Position numbers and translations under genes: made by a program
DNA from: Desulfobulbaceae bacterium
GTDB lineage: Bacteria > Desulfobacterota > Desulfobulbia > Desulfobulbales > Desulfocapsaceae
Length of the DNA stretch: 34,968 nucleotides
NCBI GenBank assembly: GCA_027067035.1
Contig: JAMOMO010000276.1
Location: forward strand, 1-34,968
Reading direction: 5' to 3'
Part shown: in pieces, positions 31,068 through 34,968 of the stretch
Layout: the number at the start of each line of letters is the position of its first letter
Position numbering within the stretch: the stretch's first letter is position 1
Notes under the pieces: generated by a model
Told to the model about the DNA's origin: nothing
Database searches by the model: none
What the model saw: only the letters and a program-made list of their open reading frames with translations

Positions 31068-32693
31068 ATGAGCGACGATCAAAAACAATCAATATTGCTT
31101 GTTGATGCAGACCCTGTCAACCAGGCAAGCGTGCGGGATGTTCTGAAGGATCTCGATGTGAATGTGGTTGTGACGGAAAGCACCCGGGAGGTCTCTGAGC
31201 TGGTCATTCTTTACGATTTTGCCCTCATTCTCCTGGCAGTGGATCCGTCAAATCCCGAAGCGTTTGCCACAGCTGTTGCCCTGGATAACAATGAAAAGAC
31301 CTGGTATGTGCCCATTATTTTCCAGGCCGAGTCCAGGTATGTCAGTGAACTGCTGGAGCAGGGCTATGCCTCCGGCGGGGTGGACTTCCTTCATAAGCCT
31401 GTGAAGCCCGCAATTCTGCTGGCAAAGGTCAAGGTTTTTCTTGAGCTTGATGCCAGGCAGCGGCAGCTGGCTTTTGCCACTGCCACCATCCAGAAGCAGA
31501 ATCTGAAGCTTGAGGAACGGGCCATCCGGGACAGCCTCACCGGTCTCTATAATCATAATTATCTCCTTGAACAACTGGCCCGGGCAGTCTCCTATGCCAG
31601 GCGGTACAACAGTCCGCTGTCCGTTTTTCTCCTTGATCTTGATTTTTTCAAAGATGTCAATGACAGCTGTGGACATCCCTTTGGTGATTTTGTCCTGAAG
31701 GAATTTGCCAGAAGGGTTGAAGACAGTATACGTGAGTCTGACATATTCGGCCGTTATGGCGGCGAGGAGTTTCTGGTCATACTTCCCAATATAGATAGAA
31801 AACAGGCGGAAGTTGTTGCCGAGAAAATCAGAAAGAAGGTGGCTGCCACCATTTTTGCCAAGGACAGTTATGAGAGATATGTGCGGGTATCCATCGGTGC
31901 ATACTCCGGTTTTGGAGAGGAGACGGATTCCTCCGGTGTTATAATGGATTATGTTGATAACGCTCTGTACCAGGCCAAGGCGGAAGGAAGAAACAGGGTG
32001 TGTCATTATCAGACACCGCGGGGGGGCAGAGGCGGGGATGATCATATCTGCGATGTCATCGGCTCAACTCAGCAGAATCATCTCAATGCAACCATCGAGA
32101 AGGCCCGGGCCATGACCCTTGCCTCTTTCGAGGCCATGGTCCATGCACAGACCCGGGAGTATGAAATTTTTGCGGACAGGAACACTTTTTTTATCAATGT
32201 TCTCGATGAGCTCGCAAAAAAACTCAACCTGCCGGACCAGCTGATCCATTCGTTCCGACGTGCCATAAAGCTCCATGACCTGTTCCGCTGTTATATTCAT
32301 GATTCATCGGTGAAAACCGAAGGGCCGTTGAATGAGGAACAGGAGGAGATGCTGTTTGATCAGCCGCTCATGCTGCGGGAACTGACCACCATGTTTGATT
32401 TTTTTGCCTCAGAGAGGATTATTCTCTACTCCCATCATGAACATTATGACGGCACCGGCTATCCGGATGGCCTCAAGGGAAACGAAATTCCCATGGCAGC
32501 ACGGATTTTTACCTTGGTGGATTCTTTTGTGGCGATGGTGACACCTGCCGCCGAGAAAAAAGGGAAGAGCCGGGAGGAGGTGGAAGAGGAGTTGAGGAGA
32601 TGTTCCGGGACACAGTTTGATCCGTTTCTGGTCGATATGCTGATGACGACCCTGGAAAACTACGACTTTTTTTCAAAAGAAGAGGATGACTGA
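31068..32693 (+). CDS. Degenerate receiver-GGDEF-HD-GYP-like signalling protein
   Basis: A 541-residue protein. Residues 7-125 form a receiver-like domain with LLVDADP and the conserved Lys (LHKPVKP), but the phosphoacceptor position LLDV reads LLAV (Ala57). Residues about 150-320 form a GGDEF domain with active-site GGEEF (231-235), a phosphate-binding LDFFKDVND and an inhibitory I-site RESD (222-225), so diguanylate cyclase activity is likely. Residues about 345-535 resemble HD-GYP: HD at 403-404 and HHEHYDGTGYPDG at 456-468 are kept, but the usual HP reads QP (432-433) and the N-terminal His is not seen, so phosphodiesterase activity is doubtful. The ATG at 31068 is preferred over a TTG at 31047. 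The stop overlaps the next start (TGATG). Confidence 0.88.
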   Translation: MSDDQKQSILLVDADPVNQASVRDVLKDLDVNVVVTESTREVSELVILYDFALILLAVDPSNPEAFATAVALDNNEKTWYVPIIFQAESRYVSELLEQGYASGGVDFLHKPVKPAILLAKVKVFLELDARQRQLAFATATIQKQNLKLEERAIRDSLTGLYNHNYLLEQLARAVSYARRYNSPLSVFLLDLDFFKDVNDSCGHPFGDFVLKEFARRVEDSIRESDIFGRYGGEEFLVILPNIDRKQAEVVAEKIRKKVAATIFAKDSYERYVRVSIGAYSGFGEETDSSGVIMDYVDNALYQAKAEGRNRVCHYQTPRGGRGGDDHICDVIGSTQQNHLNATIEKARAMTLASFEAMVHAQTREYEIFADRNTFFINVLDELAKKLNLPDQLIHSFRRAIKLHDLFRCYIHDSSVKTEGPLNEEQEEMLFDQPLMLRELTTMFDFFASERIILYSHHEHYDGTGYPDGLKGNEIPMAARIFTLVDSFVAMVTPAAEKKGKSREEVEEELRRCSGTQFDPFLVDMLMTTLENYDFFSKEEDD

Positions 32694-33595
32694 TGCTGCA
32701 GAAGGCGAACTGCCAACCCTTTGCCCTGCACAAGCGTATTTCAGCCTGTGTAAATGATTTTGCGCCTCTGCCCGCTGTTGCCATGAGGATTATGGATATG
32801 GTCGCTGATCCTGATACAGTGGCAGTGGATCTTGAATCCGTACTGCAGGGGGATGTCTCTCTGGTCACTGCGGTTTTGAAACTGGCCAATTCCGCCTTTT
32901 ACGGACTCAGGCGCCAGGTCATCTCCCTGCGTCATGCCCTGATACTTCTCGGCAAGACCGAGGTGCAGTCTCTGGTACTCTCCCAGGTGATGTTTCAGGC
33001 ATTCAAAGTGCCGGAAGGGAGGCAGAAGGCTCTGATGACCGGTGTCTGGAGGCATTCCCTTGAATGTGCTCTGGCCACGGAGTGTGTTGCCGAGCAGTGC
33101 GGTGCCGGAGGCTCTGTCTATTTTCTCGGGGGCATGCTGCATGATATCGGCAAGCTGGTCATTGTGCAGAAATTTCTCAAAGAGATCGAAGATCTGGAAC
33201 ATTACGGCAGACTGGTTGAGTCAAGTGGCCTGGATGTTGAGCTTGAACTGCTGGGGTATGGCCACCATGAACTGGGTTCCCAGCTTCTCTATCGCTGGAT
33301 GTTTCCTCCACAGCTGGTGAAAATGGTACTGGACCACCACAGTTATGATGCTATTGCCGGGTGTGAGCTGTCGTCTCAAATCCTGATTCTCGGCAATCTC
33401 CTGAGCAGGTGGGTGCTGGTGAACAGGGCAGAGGATGGTGCTGAGGAGCAGGAGGCGGTTCTGCTGGCACTTCTGCTGCGTTGCGGGGCGGAAACAAAAC
33501 TCATTTCCGATGAGAAAGTTCTGGATATCATGAAGGACCGCTTTACCCAGCGGCTGGAAGAGCGGGCCGAGCTCCTTGACATGCTGCAGATGTGA
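32693..33595 (+). CDS. HDOD-domain signalling protein
   Basis: A 300-residue HDOD protein. The N-terminal block LPAVAMRIMDMVADPDTVAVDLESVLQGDVSLVTAVLKLANSAFYGLRRQVISLRHALILLG is typical of the family. An HD dyad is retained in GGMLHDIGKLV, and HHSYDA follows. HDOD proteins act as adaptors in two-component or cyclic-di-GMP pathways. It is translationally coupled to the GGDEF/HD-GYP gene (TGATG), so the two probably act in one pathway. No membrane segment. Confidence 0.92.
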   Translation: MLQKANCQPFALHKRISACVNDFAPLPAVAMRIMDMVADPDTVAVDLESVLQGDVSLVTAVLKLANSAFYGLRRQVISLRHALILLGKTEVQSLVLSQVMFQAFKVPEGRQKALMTGVWRHSLECALATECVAEQCGAGGSVYFLGGMLHDIGKLVIVQKFLKEIEDLEHYGRLVESSGLDVELELLGYGHHELGSQLLYRWMFPPQLVKMVLDHHSYDAIAGCELSSQILILGNLLSRWVLVNRAEDGAEEQEAVLLALLLRCGAETKLISDEKVLDIMKDRFTQRLEERAELLDMLQM

Positions 33596-33639
33596 GGGCG
33601 GCTGCCGGCTTTTTATCGTTCCTCTGAGTCCGTGACGCA

Positions 33640-33667
33640 AATCTGCCAATGGCTGTTATGGCAGATT
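33640..33667 (+). repeat. Hairpin with 9-bp arms downstream of the HDOD gene
   Basis: AATCTGCCA (33640-33648) and TGGCAGATT (33659-33667) are exactly complementary with a 10-nt loop. It lies 45 nt after the HDOD stop. The downstream T content is modest (GATTTCCC), so terminator function is only possible. Confidence 0.5.
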
Positions 33668-33855
33668 GATTTCCCGGCAGCAACTCTTTGTTTCTGTTTC
33701 CGGATAAAAAATGCCGTAAATCATCTTTTTTTACTCTGTTGCTGTGCTGCTCTGTTGCCCTGTTTCTCTATGTATGGGATAGGAAAAGATGGGCTGCATT
33801 ATCTGAATCCTCCAAAGTTATAAGCGTTTAAGCGGAAAAAAATCAAAAAAAACTG

Positions 33856-33883
33856 TTGACGGTAAATCTGAGTGATGTATATA
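33856..33883 (+). promoter_or_regulatory. Candidate promoter of the Rrf2-cydA operon
   Basis: TTGACG (33856-33861) and TATATA (33878-33883) are 16 nt apart and lie 43 nt upstream of the Rrf2 start. A small palindrome TAAGTATCTTA (33890-33900) sits around the expected transcription start and could be an operator half-site for the regulator itself. Evidence is pattern-only. Confidence 0.5.
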
Positions 33884-33926
33884 GGACATTAAGTATCTTA
33901 TTTATCTTTTATTCGTTGGGTCTAAC

Positions 33927-34361
33927 ATGAGATTGACACGAGCCGGAGAGTATGCGGTCAGATGTATGGTTTATCTGGCCCACAAGGGGAAGGGAATTCA
34001 GGTTTCCAAGCAGGAAATAGCTGAGCGCGCAGACATCCCTGCCCATTTTCTGGCAAAAATAGCCCAGGATCTTGCCAGGGCCGGGATGATTGCCATAAAG
34101 CAGGGTCCCAAGGGGGGCTACAGTATGCTGAAAAACCCTGAGGAAATCTCTCTGCTTGAGGTCGTCGAGGTGATGATTGGTGAGATATTTCTCAATGACT
34201 GTGTCGGTCGCCCGCGAACATGCAAGGTGAGCAGGCAGTGCAGTGTTCACAAGGTGTGGGAAGAGGCGAGGAATCAGCTGCGGGAAACGCTGGCAAAGGT
34301 GAATCTTGCAGACTTATCCACAAGTGAGTCTTGTATTCCTGTTTTCCCTGTGCATAATTAA
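33927..34361 (+). CDS. Rrf2/IscR-family transcriptional regulator
   Basis: A 144-residue Rrf2 protein. The winged helix is typical (MRLTRAGEYAVRCMVYLAH...VSKQEIAERADIPAHFLAKIAQDLARAGMI, then KQGPKGGYSML). Three cysteines at 92, 99 and 105 lie in DCVGRPRTCKVSRQCSVH, the place where IscR and NsrR hold an iron-sulfur cluster. Spacing is C-x6-C-x5-C. It probably senses O2, NO or Fe-S status and controls the cytochrome bd genes downstream, 51 nt away (inference). Confidence 0.9.
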   Translation: MRLTRAGEYAVRCMVYLAHKGKGIQVSKQEIAERADIPAHFLAKIAQDLARAGMIAIKQGPKGGYSMLKNPEEISLLEVVEVMIGEIFLNDCVGRPRTCKVSRQCSVHKVWEEARNQLRETLAKVNLADLSTSESCIPVFPVHN

Positions 34362-34412
34362 AGGAGCGATTATTTTGTGGTATCGTGACAAACACTGCAG
34401 CAAAAGGGGGCG

Positions 34413-34646
34413 ATGATGTTGGAGTTAAGCAGTCGGGTTTTTAGCTTTTATCGCGATGGCTTCAGGCAGATGACCGTAGGCAGGACACTGTGGAAGATCA
34501 TCATCATTAAACTGATTGTGATGTTTGCCGTCTTGAAACTCTTCTTTTTCCCCAACTATCTCAATAATAATTTTGCAACAGATGAAGAACGGGCAGGGTA
34601 TGTGCTTGAACAGATTACCAGGCAACCGGCCCAAAGTATAAAGTAA
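34413..34646 (+). CDS. DUF4492-like small membrane protein
   Basis: A 77-residue protein with an amphipathic start FYRDGFRQMTVGRTLWKIIIIKL, one transmembrane helix (about residues 28-46) and a soluble tail with DEERAGYVLEQIT. This pattern matches DUF4492, a small family I recall as encoded beside cytochrome bd oxidase genes in Bacteroidota and Campylobacterota. An AAAGGGGG ribosome site precedes the ATG. It lies 15 nt before cydA. A role as a small subunit or assembly factor of the oxidase is inferred. Confidence 0.8.
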   Translation: MMLELSSRVFSFYRDGFRQMTVGRTLWKIIIIKLIVMFAVLKLFFFPNYLNNNFATDEERAGYVLEQITRQPAQSIK

Positions 34647-34661
34647 CCTGAGGAGGAAAAT

Positions 34662-34968
34662 ATGATTGATGTGGACCCCAGTCTGGTGAACTGGTCCAGG
34701 GCGCAGTTTGCGTTCACGGCCATGTATCACTGGATTTTTGTACCCCTGACACTTGGACTGTCATTTCTCTGCGCCTTTTACGAGACCATCTATCTCAAGA
34801 CCGGCAATGAAGAGTGGCGAAAGATTACCCGTTTCTGGATGACCCTTTTCGGTATTAACTTTGCCATTGGTGTTGCCACAGGAATTATCCTTGAGTTTGA
34901 ATTCGGGACAAACTGGTCAAATTACTCCTGGATGGTTGGAGATATCTTCGGGGCTCCGCTGGCCATTG
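34662..34968 (+). CDS. cydA: Cytochrome bd ubiquinol oxidase subunit I (partial, cut by window end)
   Basis: The first 102 codons of CydA. They start with MIDVDPSLVNWSRAQFAFTAMYHWIFVPLTLGLSFL; the conserved His (residue 23, in MYHW) is an axial heme ligand position. GVATGIILEFEFGTNWSNYSWMVGDIFGAPLA is the second-helix signature. A strong GAGGAGG site precedes the ATG. The enzyme oxidises quinol and reduces O2 in the inner membrane, giving an anaerobe oxygen protection. The rest of the gene and cydB lie beyond the window. Confidence 0.95.
   Translation, partial: MIDVDPSLVNWSRAQFAFTAMYHWIFVPLTLGLSFLCAFYETIYLKTGNEEWRKITRFWMTLFGINFAIGVATGIILEFEFGTNWSNYSWMVGDIFGAPLAI

Larger units (their letters stand above)
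33596..33926. other. Intergenic region upstream of the Rrf2 gene
   Basis: This 331-nt spacer has a GCCGGCTTTTT end just after the HDOD stop, a hairpin at 33640-33667 and a candidate promoter at 33856-33883. The middle is low-complexity, T-rich and pyrimidine-rich. A 63-codon GTG-start ORF here (33632-33823) has no ribosome site and no recognisable features. Confidence 0.5.

Noticed and set aside
31248..32045. Long minus-strand open frame opposite the GGDEF region
   Set aside because: The plus strand carries the GGDEF motifs. The antisense frame is a by-product of codon usage.
33632..33823. 63-codon ORF between the HDOD and Rrf2 genes
   Set aside because: It has a GTG start without a Shine-Dalgarno, overlaps the 33640-33667 hairpin and is Cys/Leu-rich without a convincing membrane-protein pattern.

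Overview
The window looks like chromosome of a Gram-negative anaerobe of the Desulfobacterota, most plausibly a sulfate-reducing or sulfur-disproportionating relative of the order Desulfobulbales. The pointers are a complete methylmalonyl-CoA (propionate) operon with a membrane-bound biotin/Na+ decarboxylase, a split B12 mutase, outer-membrane and lipoprotein genes, and a cytochrome bd locus preceded by a small DUF4492-type gene. Base composition is even and moderately GC-rich. I see no rRNA, tRNA, CRISPR array, transposase or phage gene. The taxonomic call is inference from gene content only.

Region A (about 253-11536, minus strand) is a run of eleven tightly packed genes reading right to left: a BamA/TamA-like outer-membrane protein, D-aminoacyl-tRNA deacylase, an M16C zinc protease, a SAM methyltransferase, DarA, DarB, an unrecognised 138-residue protein, a BtrH-like acyltransferase, an ABC ATPase, an ABC-2 permease and an acyl carrier protein. 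The last eight form a dialkylresorcinol (dar)-type lipid pathway. DarB should condense two acyl thioesters into a cyclohexanedione, DarA should aromatise it to a resorcinol, the BtrH-like protein and ACP should handle acyl transfer, the methyltransferase may decorate the product and the ABC pair may export it. Such clusters are best known from Bacteroidota flexirubins and some Gammaproteobacteria. This is the most novel part of the window.

Region B (11673-17209) holds a metallo-beta-lactamase-fold hydrolase with an altered metal motif (minus). Divergent from it is a three-gene envelope module (plus): an exported TPR protein, an SH3b lipoprotein with a long acidic tail, and a 1001-residue membrane-anchored PQQ-type beta-propeller protein. 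No known system matches the trio.

Region C (17481-30654, minus) appears to be one 14-gene operon: tetR, prpE, sucC, a GlpQ-like pseudoenzyme, sucD, csaA, the B12 subunit of the mutase, meaB, the mutase catalytic subunit, epimerase, then mmdA, mmdD, mmdC, mmdB. Together these interconvert propionate, propionyl-CoA, methylmalonyl-CoA, succinyl-CoA and succinate, with Na+ transport coupled to the (de)carboxylation and ATP or GTP coupled at SucCD. Two genes are unexpected inside it: a GlpQ homologue that has lost four of its five key catalytic and metal residues, between sucC and sucD, and the chaperone-like csaA.

Region D (31068-33595, plus) is a signalling pair: a degenerate receiver-GGDEF-HD-GYP-like protein translationally coupled to an HDOD protein. 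Region E (33927-end, plus) is an Rrf2/IscR-type regulator, a 77-residue DUF4492-like membrane protein and the start of cydA, which is cut by the window edge.
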